The position numbers and the translations under genes were made by a program. The notes below the pieces were generated by a model that worked only from the letters and a program-made list of their open reading frames with translations, did no database searches and was not told the DNA's origin. 37,375 nucleotides of DNA, taken from positions 1 to 37,375 of the forward strand of contig NZ_BCQR01000124.1 in the NCBI RefSeq assembly GCF_001552175.1. The letters are read 5' to 3'. Source of the stretch: Actinomadura kijaniata NBRC 14229. GTDB lineage: Bacteria; Actinomycetota; Actinomycetes; Streptosporangiales; Streptosporangiaceae. Positions 22,152 to 30,081 of this stretch are shown here, piece after piece (the stretch's first letter is position 1; each line of letters begins with the position of its first letter).

Positions 22152-23198
22152 ATGCGCATCGGCATGGCGCTCAACTACTCGGGCGGCTTCAAGGAGACCG
22201 TCGCCGAGCTCGCCGACTACGAGAAGGCCGGACTGGACATCGTCTACGTCGCCGAGGCCTACAGCTTCGACGCGGTGAGCCAGCTCGGCTACATCGCGGC
22301 CAAGACCGAGCGGGTGGAGATCGCCTCCGGCATCCTGCCGATCTACTCGCGGACGCCGACCCTGCTGGCCATGACCGCGGCGGGCCTGGACTTCGTCTCC
22401 GAGGGCCGCTTCACCCTGGGCATCGGCGCGTCCGGCCCGCAGGTGATCGAGGGCTTCCACGGCGTTCCCTACCACGCGCCGCTCGGCCGCACCCGCGAGG
22501 TCGTCGAGATCTGCCGCAAGGTCTGGAAGCGCGAGCGCCTCCAGCACGAGGGCAAGCACTACGCCATGCCGCTGCCCGAGGGGCAGGGCACCGGCCTCGG
22601 CAAGCCGCTGAAGATCATCAACCACCCGGTGCGCGAGGACATCCCGATCCTCGTCGCGGCGATCGGCCCCAAGAACGTCGAGATGACCGCCGAGATCGCC
22701 AACGCCTGGGAGCCGATCTTCTATCTGCCGGAGAAGGCCGCCGACGTCTGGGGCGCGTCCCTGGCGGCGGGCAAGGCCAAGCGCGACCCCTCCCTCGGCG
22801 AGCTCGACATCGTCGGCCAGGCCCCGCTCGCCATCGGCGACGACGTGCAGGGCTTCCTGGAGTTCGGCCGCCCGATGGCCGCCCTCTACATCGGCGGCAT
22901 GGGCGCCAAGGGCAAGAACTTCTACAACGACCTCTGCCGCCGCTACGGCTGGGAGAAGGAGGCCGAGGAGATCCAGGACCTCTACCTGGCGGGCAAGAAG
23001 GACGAGGCCGCGGCCAAGGTCCCCTACGAGCTGCTGGAGAAGATGTCCCTCATCGGCTCCGAGGGCCACGTCCGCGAGCGCCTGGCCGCCATGAAGGCGT
23101 CCGGCGTCACCACCCTCAACGTGAGCCCGATCGCGGGCGACCACAAGGCGCGGCTGGCGCTGATCGAAAAGATCAAGGAGATGGCCGAGGACGTCTGA
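22152..23198 (+). CDS. LLM-class F420-dependent oxidoreductase
   Basis: 348 aa; the ATG at 22152 follows GGAAGGGA. The luciferase-like TIM barrel is clear: MRIGMALNYSGGFKETVAELADYEKAGLDIVYVAEAY, RVEIASGILPIYSRTPTLLAMTAAGLDFVSEGRFTLGIGASGPQVIEGFHGVPY, RTREVVEICRKVWKRE and IPILVAAIGPKNVEMTAEIANAWEPIFYLPE. This class uses coenzyme F420 or, less often, FMN; the actinobacterial context favours F420. The substrate is unknown, perhaps the acyl-CoA intermediate handled by the two upstream genes. A perfect terminator follows 14 nt after the stop. Confidence 0.92.
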   Translation: MRIGMALNYSGGFKETVAELADYEKAGLDIVYVAEAYSFDAVSQLGYIAAKTERVEIASGILPIYSRTPTLLAMTAAGLDFVSEGRFTLGIGASGPQVIEGFHGVPYHAPLGRTREVVEICRKVWKRERLQHEGKHYAMPLPEGQGTGLGKPLKIINHPVREDIPILVAAIGPKNVEMTAEIANAWEPIFYLPEKAADVWGASLAAGKAKRDPSLGELDIVGQAPLAIGDDVQGFLEFGRPMAALYIGGMGAKGKNFYNDLCRRYGWEKEAEEIQDLYLAGKKDEAAAKVPYELLEKMSLIGSEGHVRERLAAMKASGVTTLNVSPIAGDHKARLALIEKIKEMAEDV

Positions 23199-23212
23199 CC
23201 CGGCAACAGGCG

Positions 23213-23251
23213 AAAGCGGTCCGGGGCGCCGGGGGCGCCCCGGACCGCTTT
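23213..23251. terminator. Perfect 18-bp bidirectional terminator
   Basis: Arms 23213-23230 (AAAGCGGTCCGGGGCGCC) and 23234-23251 are exactly complementary with a 3-nt GGG loop. A-rich and T-rich ends on both sides make it functional in either direction. It closes the TetR-controlled unit after the LLM gene. Confidence 0.92.
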
Positions 23252-23602
23252 GTGCGAGCGGAAACGCCCTTCCGCCGTCCACCCCGCATGGAGATTGAGG
23301 CGGCCCCGCCCGAAGACCGGGCGCCCCGGCCGCTCCGTGGTCGGAACCGGCCGCCCGTCGCTCGCCGTACGCGGCGCGGGTGCCCGCACGTGGTGGTGGG
23401 GTGTCTCGGGTTGTTCTGTGGGTGGAGGCGTTGGCTCGTTGCTCGCCGTATGCGGGCGTGGGGTGTCCGCATGTGGTGGTGGGGCGTCTCGGGCCGTTTC
23501 GTGGGTGGAGGCGGTTGCTCGTTGCTCGCCGCACATGAGTATGGGGCGTTCGCGCGTGGTGGTTGTTCGCTGCGTGTGGCGCCCCGGGTCATGCTCGGGT
23601 GG
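23252..23602. repeat. Imperfect 83-bp tandem repeat in a G/T-rich spacer
   Basis: No gene is seen in this ~350-nt spacer. TGGTGGTGGGG recurs at 23391 and 23474, and CTCGTTGCTCGCC at 23435 and 23518, both offset by exactly 83 nt; GTGTCTCGGG/GCGTCTCGGG and GTGGGTGGAGGCG follow the same period. A partial third copy lies upstream (CTCGCCGTA at 23361, offset 81). The plus strand is strongly G/T-rich, unlike the rest of the window. Open frames across it give low-complexity His/Pro/Thr peptides and are judged non-coding. Confidence 0.8.
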
Positions 23603-25075
23603 TCAGAGGGCCGTGTGGACTTCTTTCGCCACGCGTTCGCCCGAGCGGACGGCGCCGTCCATGTAGCCCGTCCAGAAGTCGCTGGTCTCCGTGCCCGCCC
23701 AGTGGATCAGGCCGCACGGCTCGCGCAGTGCGGGGCCGAAGTCCAGCAGCGCGCCGGGCGGGGTGATCCCGACGGGGCCGCCGCCGCTCCACACCTCGTT
23801 GTCCCAGCGGTGGAACGCCGTCCGCACCGGATCCTTCGCCTTGTCCCCGAACAGCTTCGCGAACGAGTCCAGCCCCGCCACCCGCACCTCGTCGGCCGGC
23901 GCGGCGTCCAGCCGCCGGATGTTGGTCTGGTTCATGAAGCCCATGAGGACGCCGCGCGACCCGTCCGGCGGGCTGTTGTCGAACGTCGCGTCGATCGCCC
24001 CGCTGTCGGCGACCGACTGCCCGTTCAGCCCCTCGGCCCGCCAGAACGGCGTGTCGTACACCGCGACGAACTTGGCGACCGACCCCATCGGGAACCGCTG
24101 CACGAGCTGGGCGCGCGCGGCGGGCAGCCCCGGCCGGAAGTCGATCTTCGCGGCGATCGCCGGGGACATCGCGACCACGACCCGCCGGGCGGTCACCGTG
24201 ATCCCGTCGGCGGTGACGGTGACGCCGCCGTCCGCCGTCTCGACGGCGCGCACCGGCGCTTTGTAGCGGACCCGCTCGCCCAGCCTGGCGGCCAGGCGGA
24301 CCGGGATCTGCTCCGACCCGCCGACGAACCGCGTCTCCTGCGCGCCGCCCCTGGTGTTGATGAGCCGGTCGATGTTCCCGGGGTTGGCGGCGTTGCCCGC
24401 CGCGGCGATGTAGTGCAGCACGTACAGCAGCGACACGTCGCGCGAACGCACCGACAGCGTCGAGGACACGAACGCGTCCAGCAGGAACCGCGCCCCGCCG
24501 CTCAACGCGTTCGCCCGCGACCAGGTGTGGAACGTCTGGCCGTCCCACTCCTCCGCCCTGGCGGCCTTCCACGGCTGCCCGACCGGCACCTCCCCGGCCA
24601 TGTCGTTCAGCCTCGCCATCGCGATGCCGAGGTCCACCACGCCCCAGTCCGGCGGGACCGCGCCGAGCAGGCCGTCGGTGGCGTACAGGGAGCGCCTGCC
24701 GTTGCGGAGGTAGACGTTCTTGCCCTGGTCGTAGGTCGCGAACGTCTCCACGCCCAGCTCGCGGGCGAGCGCGGTGATCCGGTCCTGGGTGGGGCCGACG
24801 AACTCGGCGCCGCCCTCGCTGGTGGTGCCGTCGCCGAGCGGCAGGCCGTACACCCGGCCGCCCGGCCGGTCCCGGGCCTCCAGCACGACCACCGAGCGTC
24901 CGGCGGCGACCAGGTCGCGGGCGGCGGTCAGCCCGGCCAGCCCGGCGCCGACCACGACCACGTCGGCGGACGCGGCGGCGGCCCGGGTCCGGGCGGAGGC
25001 GGGGGAGGGGAGCGCGGTCATGGCGGCGGTCAGCGCGCCCGTTCCGAGAAGTCCGCGGCGGCTCAGTGCGGTCAC
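23603..25075 (-). CDS. Tat-exported flavin monoamine oxidase family protein
   Basis: 490 aa from a GTG at 25075 (GGAGGA upstream). The N-terminus is a Tat signal (SRRGLLGTGALTAAMTALPSPASA). The FAD dinucleotide fold VVVVGAGLAGLTAARDL has GAGLAG at 43-48, followed by EARDRPGGRVYG. The late QRFPMGSVAKFVAVYDTPFW carries the conserved Lys of amine oxidases, and the C-terminal FAD motif is GLIHWAGTETSDFWTGYMDGAVRSGERVAKEV. Length and layout fit L-amino-acid or monoamine oxidases that deaminate amines with release of H2O2, here folded with FAD before export. It is not coupled to its neighbours and is divergent from the pepP-like gene. Confidence 0.92.
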   Translation of the reverse strand: MTALSRRGLLGTGALTAAMTALPSPASARTRAAAASADVVVVGAGLAGLTAARDLVAAGRSVVVLEARDRPGGRVYGLPLGDGTTSEGGAEFVGPTQDRITALARELGVETFATYDQGKNVYLRNGRRSLYATDGLLGAVPPDWGVVDLGIAMARLNDMAGEVPVGQPWKAARAEEWDGQTFHTWSRANALSGGARFLLDAFVSSTLSVRSRDVSLLYVLHYIAAAGNAANPGNIDRLINTRGGAQETRFVGGSEQIPVRLAARLGERVRYKAPVRAVETADGGVTVTADGITVTARRVVVAMSPAIAAKIDFRPGLPAARAQLVQRFPMGSVAKFVAVYDTPFWRAEGLNGQSVADSGAIDATFDNSPPDGSRGVLMGFMNQTNIRRLDAAPADEVRVAGLDSFAKLFGDKAKDPVRTAFHRWDNEVWSGGGPVGITPPGALLDFGPALREPCGLIHWAGTETSDFWTGYMDGAVRSGERVAKEVHTAL

Positions 25076-25220
25076 GGGTCCTCCATGGGGGGAGTGGGGA
25101 GGAGCGGGGTCGGTTGACGCGCCAACCTAGGCCGGGACCACCGGTGAGTCGAGACTTCTTCATGTTCTGTGATCACCCCGAGACGCGGCGGCGAACCGGA
25201 GGTGAACTAGAGTCCGGAGC

Positions 25221-26300
25221 ATGGGGGAACTCCACGAACGCCGCCGCGACCGCCTGGCCGCGCGGCTCGCCGCCGCCGACGTCGACGCGATGCTGGTGAC
25301 CCGCCCGGTCAACGTCCGCTACCTGACCGGTCTGGACAGCTCCAACGCCGCGCTGCTGGTCCCCGTCGGCGGGCCCGCCGTCCTGGCGACCGACGGCCGC
25401 TACGCGGGCACCGCCGCGCTGGTCTGCCCCGAGCTGGAGCTGGTCGTCGAACGCCGGACCGCCGAGACCCTCACCTCCCGCGCCGCCGGCGCCGGCGCGC
25501 GGCGGCTCGGCTTCGAGGCCCACGACCTGACCGTCGCCCGGCACGCCGACCTGGCCGCCCTGGACGGCGACGTGGCGCTGGCGCCCCTGCCGCCGCTGGT
25601 CGAGGAGCTGCGCTTCGTCAAGGACGAGGACGAGATCGTGCTGCTGGCCGAGGCGTGCGCGATCACCGACCGGGCGTTCGACGCGGTGCTGCCCCGGCTG
25701 CGGCCCGGCCTGACCGAACGCCAGGTCGCCGTCGCCCTGGAACGCCAGCTGGTCGACTTCGGCGCCGAGGGGATCGCGTTCGAGTCGATCGTGGCCTCCG
25801 GCCCCAACGGCGCCATCCCGCACCACCGCCCCGGCGACCGCGCGCTCCAGCCCGGCGACCTGGTCACGATGGACTTCGGGGCCCGCTACGCGGGCTACCA
25901 CGCCGACATGACCCGCACCGTCGCGATCGGCGAGCCCGCCGGCTGGCAGCGCGACGTCTACGACCTGGTCCGCGCCGCCCAGCAGGCCGCCGTCGACGCC
26001 GCCGTCCCCGACACCGACGTGTCCCGCGTGGACGCCGCCGCGCGCGACCTGATCGCGGCGGCGGGGCACGGCGCGGACTTCACCCACGGCCTCGGACACG
26101 GCGTCGGCCTGGAGATCCACGAGGCTCCGCTCATGGGGTACGGCAGGACCGGTAAGCTGATGGATCGAGTTCCGATCACCGCCGAGCCGGGCGTCTACCT
26201 CGCCGGCCGGGGCGGCGTCCGCATCGAGGACACCCTCGTGGTCCGCGCGAACGGTCCGGAGCTCCTCACCAAGACGACCAAGGACCTGCTCGTCCTGTGA
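25221..26300 (+). CDS. Xaa-Pro aminopeptidase-like M24 peptidase
   Basis: 359 aa. It has an N-terminal creatinase-like domain (to ~125; DVDAMLVTRPVNVRYLTGLDSSNAALLV) and a pita-bread M24 domain. All five dinuclear-metal ligands are visible: D218 and D229 in MDFGARYAGYHADMTRT, H293 in HGLGHGVGLEIHE, E322 in TAEPGVYL and E336 in RIEDT. It presumably removes N-terminal residues before proline, in the cytosol. It is normally found between aroQ and efp, and here precedes efp by 29 nt. The ATG at 25221 lies 7 nt after TAGAGT (25208-25213), so a leaderless start is possible. Confidence 0.94.
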   Translation: MGELHERRRDRLAARLAAADVDAMLVTRPVNVRYLTGLDSSNAALLVPVGGPAVLATDGRYAGTAALVCPELELVVERRTAETLTSRAAGAGARRLGFEAHDLTVARHADLAALDGDVALAPLPPLVEELRFVKDEDEIVLLAEACAITDRAFDAVLPRLRPGLTERQVAVALERQLVDFGAEGIAFESIVASGPNGAIPHHRPGDRALQPGDLVTMDFGARYAGYHADMTRTVAIGEPAGWQRDVYDLVRAAQQAAVDAAVPDTDVSRVDAAARDLIAAAGHGADFTHGLGHGVGLEIHEAPLMGYGRTGKLMDRVPITAEPGVYLAGRGGVRIEDTLVVRANGPELLTKTTKDLLVL

Positions 26301-26329
26301 CGGGGCGGGTCCGCTACCGGGAGACACCT

Positions 26330-26887
26330 GTGGCGACGACGAACGACCTGAAGAACGGCATGACGCTGAAGCTCGAGGGCCAGCTCTGGACGGTCCTGGA
26401 GTTCCAGCACGTCAAGCCCGGCAAGGGCCCGGCCTTCGTCCGCACGAAGATCAAGAACGTGCTCTCGGGCAAGATCATCGACAAGACCTTCAACGCGGGC
26501 ACCAAGGTCGAGATCGCCTCCGTCGACAAGCGCGAGATGCAGTACCTCTATCGCGAGGGCGAGGACTTCGTCTTCATGGACACCGAGACCTACGACCAGC
26601 CGCACATCCCGGCGTCCGTCGTGGGCGGCGCGGCCGACTACCTGCTGCCCGAGCAGAACGCCGTCATCGCGTTCAACAACGAGAACCCGCTGTACGTCGA
26701 GCTCCCGGCCGCCGTCGTGCTGGAGATCACCGAGACCGAGCCCGGCCTGCAGGGCGACCGCTCCACCGGCGGCACCAAGCCCGCCACCCTGGAGACCGGC
26801 GCGCAGATCCAGGTGCCGCTGTTCATCACCACCGGCGAGAAGGTCAAGGTCGACACCCGCTCCGGCGAGTACCTCGGCCGCGGCTGA
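26330..26887 (+). CDS. efp: Elongation factor P
   Basis: 185 aa from a GTG at 26330 (GGGAG upstream). It rescues ribosomes stalled at polyproline by binding between the P and E sites. Three beta-barrel domains are visible: the KOW-like domain with KPGKGPAFVRTKIKNVLSG, the OB domain YLYREGEDFVFMDTETYDQ, and the C-terminal GEKVKVDTRSGEYLGR signature. The loop tip is Lys32 in the palindromic PGKGP, the actinobacterial type reported to act without post-translational modification; no modification genes (epmA/B, earP) are nearby. The stop overlaps nusB (TGATG). Confidence 0.98.
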   Translation: MATTNDLKNGMTLKLEGQLWTVLEFQHVKPGKGPAFVRTKIKNVLSGKIIDKTFNAGTKVEIASVDKREMQYLYREGEDFVFMDTETYDQPHIPASVVGGAADYLLPEQNAVIAFNNENPLYVELPAAVVLEITETEPGLQGDRSTGGTKPATLETGAQIQVPLFITTGEKVKVDTRSGEYLGRG

Positions 26888-27303
26888 TGGCGGCACGCAC
26901 CAAGGCGCGCAAGCTCGCCCTGGACATCCTGTTCGCCGCCGAGCTGCGCGAGGAGAGGCCCACCGAGGTCCTCGCGCAGCGCGGCCGGCCGAACCAGAGC
27001 GAGCTCGCCGAGTACGGACACGCCGTGCGCATCGTCGAGGGCGTGCAGGAGCACCTCGACCGCATCGACGAGCTGATCTCCACCTACGCGACCGGCTGGA
27101 CCCTGGACCGCATGCCGGTGGTGGACCGCACCATCCTGCGGATGGGCGCGTTCGAGCTGCTGTGGGTGGACGACGTCCCGGACGCGGTCGCCGTCACCGA
27201 GGCGGTCAAACTGGCCACGGAGCTGTCCACCGACGAGTCGCCCAGATTCGTCAACGGGCTGCTGTCGCGTTTGCAGAAACTCAAGCCCTCGCTGTCGCTG
27301 TAG
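26887..27303 (+). CDS. nusB: Transcription antitermination factor NusB
   Basis: 138 aa from the ATG at 26887, which overlaps the efp stop (TGATG), so the two are coupled. All-helical NusB features: KARKLALDILFAAELRE at the N-terminus, VEGVQEHLDRIDELISTYATGWTLDRMPVVDRTILRMGAFELLW, and EAVKLATELSTDESPRFVNGLLSRL. It binds boxA RNA with NusE/S10 for rRNA antitermination. Length is normal. Confidence 0.98.
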   Translation: MAARTKARKLALDILFAAELREERPTEVLAQRGRPNQSELAEYGHAVRIVEGVQEHLDRIDELISTYATGWTLDRMPVVDRTILRMGAFELLWVDDVPDAVAVTEAVKLATELSTDESPRFVNGLLSRLQKLKPSLSL

Positions 27304-27336
27304 CGCGGGACTAGGCTCGGGGAGCGTCGGGGAGCG

Positions 27337-28116
27337 ATGGTCGAAGACGTGAGGGGGGTGGCCGTGGCCGCCCAGCAGGCAAGGCGGCTCCGGGGCGGTG
27401 CCCGGGTCCGGAGCGTGGTCCTGTGGGACGCGCTGCGCACCGTGTTGGACCGCATCGCCCCCGAGGGGCCCAGCGACGTGGTGGACGTGGGCGGCGGCAC
27501 CGGCGGGTTCGCCGTGCCGCTCGCCGAGCTCGGCCACCGCGTCACCGTGGTGGACGAGAGCCCGGACGCGCTGGCCGCGCTGGAGCGGCGCGCCGCCGAG
27601 TCCGGCGTGACCGTGCGCGCCCTGCAGGGCGACGTGGTCGACCTGCCGGACCTGCTCGGCACCGGGTCGGCCGACCTGGTCCTGAGCCACAGCGTGCTGG
27701 AGTACGTCGACGACCCGGCCGCCGCCATGGCCGCCATCACGCAGGCGGTCCGGCCGGGCGGCTCGGTCAGCGTGCTGGTCGCCGGGCAGGTCGGCGCGGC
27801 CCTGCACCGCGCCGTCGCCGGGCACTTCAAGGACGCCCGCCGCGTCCTGGACGACCCCGACGGCCGGTGGGGCGACCACGACCGGACGCCGCGCCGCTTC
27901 ACCCGCGAGAGCCTGACCGCCCTCGCCGAGGACGCGGGCCTGCGCGTCGCCGAGCTGCACGGGGTGCGGATCTTCGCCGACCTGGTCCCGGGCTCGCTGC
28001 TGGACGGCGAGACCGACTCGGCCGAGGCGCTGCTGGCGCTGGAGCGGGCCGCCGCCGTGCACCCGGTGCTGCGCGAGCTGGCCACCCAGCTCCACCTGGT
28101 GGCCGACCGGAAGTGA
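27337..28116 (+). CDS. Class I SAM-dependent methyltransferase
   Basis: 259 aa. The ATG at 27337 is used; a GTG about eight codons in is an alternative. The Rossmann motif I is VVDVGGGTGGFAVPLAE (49-65), with acidic VVDES after strand 2, LQGDVVDLPDL (motif II region) and the motif-III-like LVLSHSVLEYVDD. The substrate is not evident; small molecule or nucleic acid are both possible. Its TGA overlaps the dinB GTG by 4 nt, a tight coupling often seen in actinobacteria between this methyltransferase and DNA polymerase IV. Confidence 0.9.
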   Translation: MVEDVRGVAVAAQQARRLRGGARVRSVVLWDALRTVLDRIAPEGPSDVVDVGGGTGGFAVPLAELGHRVTVVDESPDALAALERRAAESGVTVRALQGDVVDLPDLLGTGSADLVLSHSVLEYVDDPAAAMAAITQAVRPGGSVSVLVAGQVGAALHRAVAGHFKDARRVLDDPDGRWGDHDRTPRRFTRESLTALAEDAGLRVAELHGVRIFADLVPGSLLDGETDSAEALLALERAAAVHPVLRELATQLHLVADRK

Positions 28117-29411
28117 GCCGCAAGCAGCAGCTGCACCGGCCCGGACCGCCGCCCGGCCCGCCCGCCGACGACACCGGCTGCCCCATCCTCCACGTGGACA
28201 TGGACGCCTTCTTCGTCAGCGTGGAGCTGCTGGACCGCCCCGAGCTGCGCGGCCGTCCCGTCATCGTCGGCGGGACCGGCCCGCGCGGCGTCGTGGCGGC
28301 GGCCTCCTACGAGGTCCGGCGGTTCGGCGTCCACTCCGCCATGCCGATGTCGCGGGCCCGGCGGCTGTGCCCGCAGGCGGTCGTGCTCCCCGGCGACCAC
28401 GACAAGTACCGGCGGGTGTCGGCCGCCGTCTTCGAGATCTTCCACTCGGTCACCCCGCTGGTGGAGCCGCTGTCGCTGGACGAGGCGTTCCTCGACGTCG
28501 CCGGGGCCCGCAAGCTCCTGGGCAGCCCCGCCACGATCGCCCAGCTCATCCGCCGCCAGGTGTGGGAGCAGCAGGGGATCACCTGCTCGGTCGGCGTCGC
28601 CGCCAACAAGTTCGTCGCCAAGCTCGCCTCCACCCGCTGCAAGCCCGACGGGATGCTGGTCGTCCCCGCCGACGGCGTCACCGACTTCCTCCACCCGCTG
28701 CCGGTCGCGTCGCTGTGGGGCGTGGGGGAGCGCACCGAGCAGACCCTCGCCCGCCTGGGGCTGCGCACCGTCGGGCAGCTCGCCGAGACGCCGCTGACGG
28801 TCCTGCGGCGCGAGCTCGGCAACGCCATGGGCGCCCACCTGTACGAGCTGGCCTGGGGCCGCGACCCCCGCGCGGTCACCCCGCACACCCCCGACAAGAG
28901 CATCGGGGCCGAGGAGACCTTCGACACCGACATCGCCGACCCCGAGACCATCCGCCGCGAGCTGCTGCGGCTGGCGGAGAAGGTCGGGGCGCGGCTGCGC
29001 GGCGGCGGGCTGGCCGGACGCACCGTGAGCGTCAAACTCCGCACCGGTGACTTCAAGACCGTCACCCGGTCGCGCACCCTGGACGCCGCCACCGACCTCG
29101 CCCGTGTGATCTATGTCACAGCGTGCGAGCTGTATGAGGGGTCCGGTCTGGAGCGGGTACGACTCCGCCTGGTCGGGGTCCGCGTGGAGAACCTGGGCCC
29201 CGCCGACCAGGCACCGCGCCAGCTGGCGTTCGACGAGCCCGAGACCGGGTGGCGCGAGGCCGAACGGGCGATCGACCAGGTGGCGCACCGGTTCGGCGCG
29301 GGCGCGGTGCGGCCGGCGTCGCTGGTGCGGCCCGCCGACCGGGGCGGACCCGGCGGGGGGACGCCGGGGGACGCCGGTGACGGACGTGACGGTGGAGGCG
29401 GAAGGCGTTGA
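28113..29411 (+). CDS. dinB: DNA polymerase IV (Y family)
   Basis: 432 aa from a GTG at 28113, overlapping the methyltransferase stop by 4 nt. An error-prone translesion polymerase. The catalytic metal ligands are in HVDMDAFFVSVE (D29) and SLDEAFLDV (D123, E124). The steric-gate region AFF, the CSVGVAANKFVAKLAS palm motif, HhH thumb LWGVGERTEQTLARLGLRTVGQLAE and little-finger domain (SIGAEETFDTDI, SVKLRTGDFKTVTRSRTL) are present. An N-terminal ~20-residue proline-rich extension and a Gly-rich C-terminus (GGPGGGTPGDAG) are extra. No SOS box is seen, since its promoter would lie upstream of the methyltransferase. Confidence 0.96.
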   Translation: MSRKQQLHRPGPPPGPPADDTGCPILHVDMDAFFVSVELLDRPELRGRPVIVGGTGPRGVVAAASYEVRRFGVHSAMPMSRARRLCPQAVVLPGDHDKYRRVSAAVFEIFHSVTPLVEPLSLDEAFLDVAGARKLLGSPATIAQLIRRQVWEQQGITCSVGVAANKFVAKLASTRCKPDGMLVVPADGVTDFLHPLPVASLWGVGERTEQTLARLGLRTVGQLAETPLTVLRRELGNAMGAHLYELAWGRDPRAVTPHTPDKSIGAEETFDTDIADPETIRRELLRLAEKVGARLRGGGLAGRTVSVKLRTGDFKTVTRSRTLDAATDLARVIYVTACELYEGSGLERVRLRLVGVRVENLGPADQAPRQLAFDEPETGWREAERAIDQVAHRFGAGAVRPASLVRPADRGGPGGGTPGDAGDGRDGGGGRR

Positions 29412-29558
29412 CTGGGGACGAAGAGATGACCGGCGGCTGGTCCTCGGTTGGCCGTTTGCTTTCGCAGGCTTGTCCGGCCTCGTATTCTGGGCATATCACC
29501 GTTGAGGTCCCCGTCCTGCACCGGAAACCCCGTCGCGGGGCTGTCGTTGGGAGGCGCC

Positions 29559-29948
29559 GTGCCGCTCTCTGAGCACGAGCAGCGCATGCTCGAGCAGATC
29601 GAGCAGGCCTTGTACGCCGAGGATCCGAAGTTCGCACACGCGGTCCGCTCCACCAATCCGCAGGTGCACTACAAACGACGGATCGTCAAGGCCGCACTCG
29701 GCTTCGTGGTGGGCGTCTGCGCGTTGATGACCGGCCTGGTCATGAACAAGGGAACCGTGACCGTCGCCGTGAGCGTCGCCGGGTTCCTGCTGATGGTCGC
29801 CTGCTGTGTCTGGGCCCTGTCCAGCTGGAAGCGCATGACCGGGATCGGGACCGAGGCGTCCCCCCCGGCGGACGGCGGCAAGCCCGCCCGCTCCGGCTTC
29901 ATGGAGCGGATGGAGGAACGCTGGCGCCGCCGCACCGAAGGCCAGTGA
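29559..29948 (+). CDS. DUF3040 membrane protein
   Basis: 129 aa from a GTG at 29559, with TTGGGAGGCGCC upstream. It starts with the DUF3040 signature PLSEHEQRMLEQIEQALYAEDPKFAHAVR. Two hydrophobic spans follow at about 43-62 (IVKAALGFVVGVCALMTGLV) and 68-86 (VTVAVSVAGFLLMVACCVWAL), then a charged tail (FMERMEERWRRR). DUF3040 proteins are small actinobacterial membrane proteins of unknown role, often near the dcw cluster, as here. It is the last plus-strand gene before the convergent minus-strand operon. Confidence 0.93.
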   Translation: MPLSEHEQRMLEQIEQALYAEDPKFAHAVRSTNPQVHYKRRIVKAALGFVVGVCALMTGLVMNKGTVTVAVSVAGFLLMVACCVWALSSWKRMTGIGTEASPPADGGKPARSGFMERMEERWRRRTEGQ

Positions 29949-30081
29949 CCACCGAGGGTCTGTGATCATCGGGGCCGGCGGCCACCGGAGGCCGGTCAAC
30001 CCGGCACCGGTGAACGCGAGCCGGTGAGCACAGGCCGGTGAGCACGGACCGGGGCGGGTGACCGGGCGGCCCCCGCCGCCG

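Noticed and set aside
23340..23602. CRISPR array
   Set aside because: The 83-bp units are adjacent and imperfect, with no short repeats separated by unique spacers and no cas genes.
21614..25117. Very long plus-strand open frame over the isomerase, LLM and amine oxidase genes
   Set aside because: Its product is Arg/Pro/Gly-rich without motifs, and it is partly out of frame with and partly antisense to well-supported genes; a GC-bias artefact.
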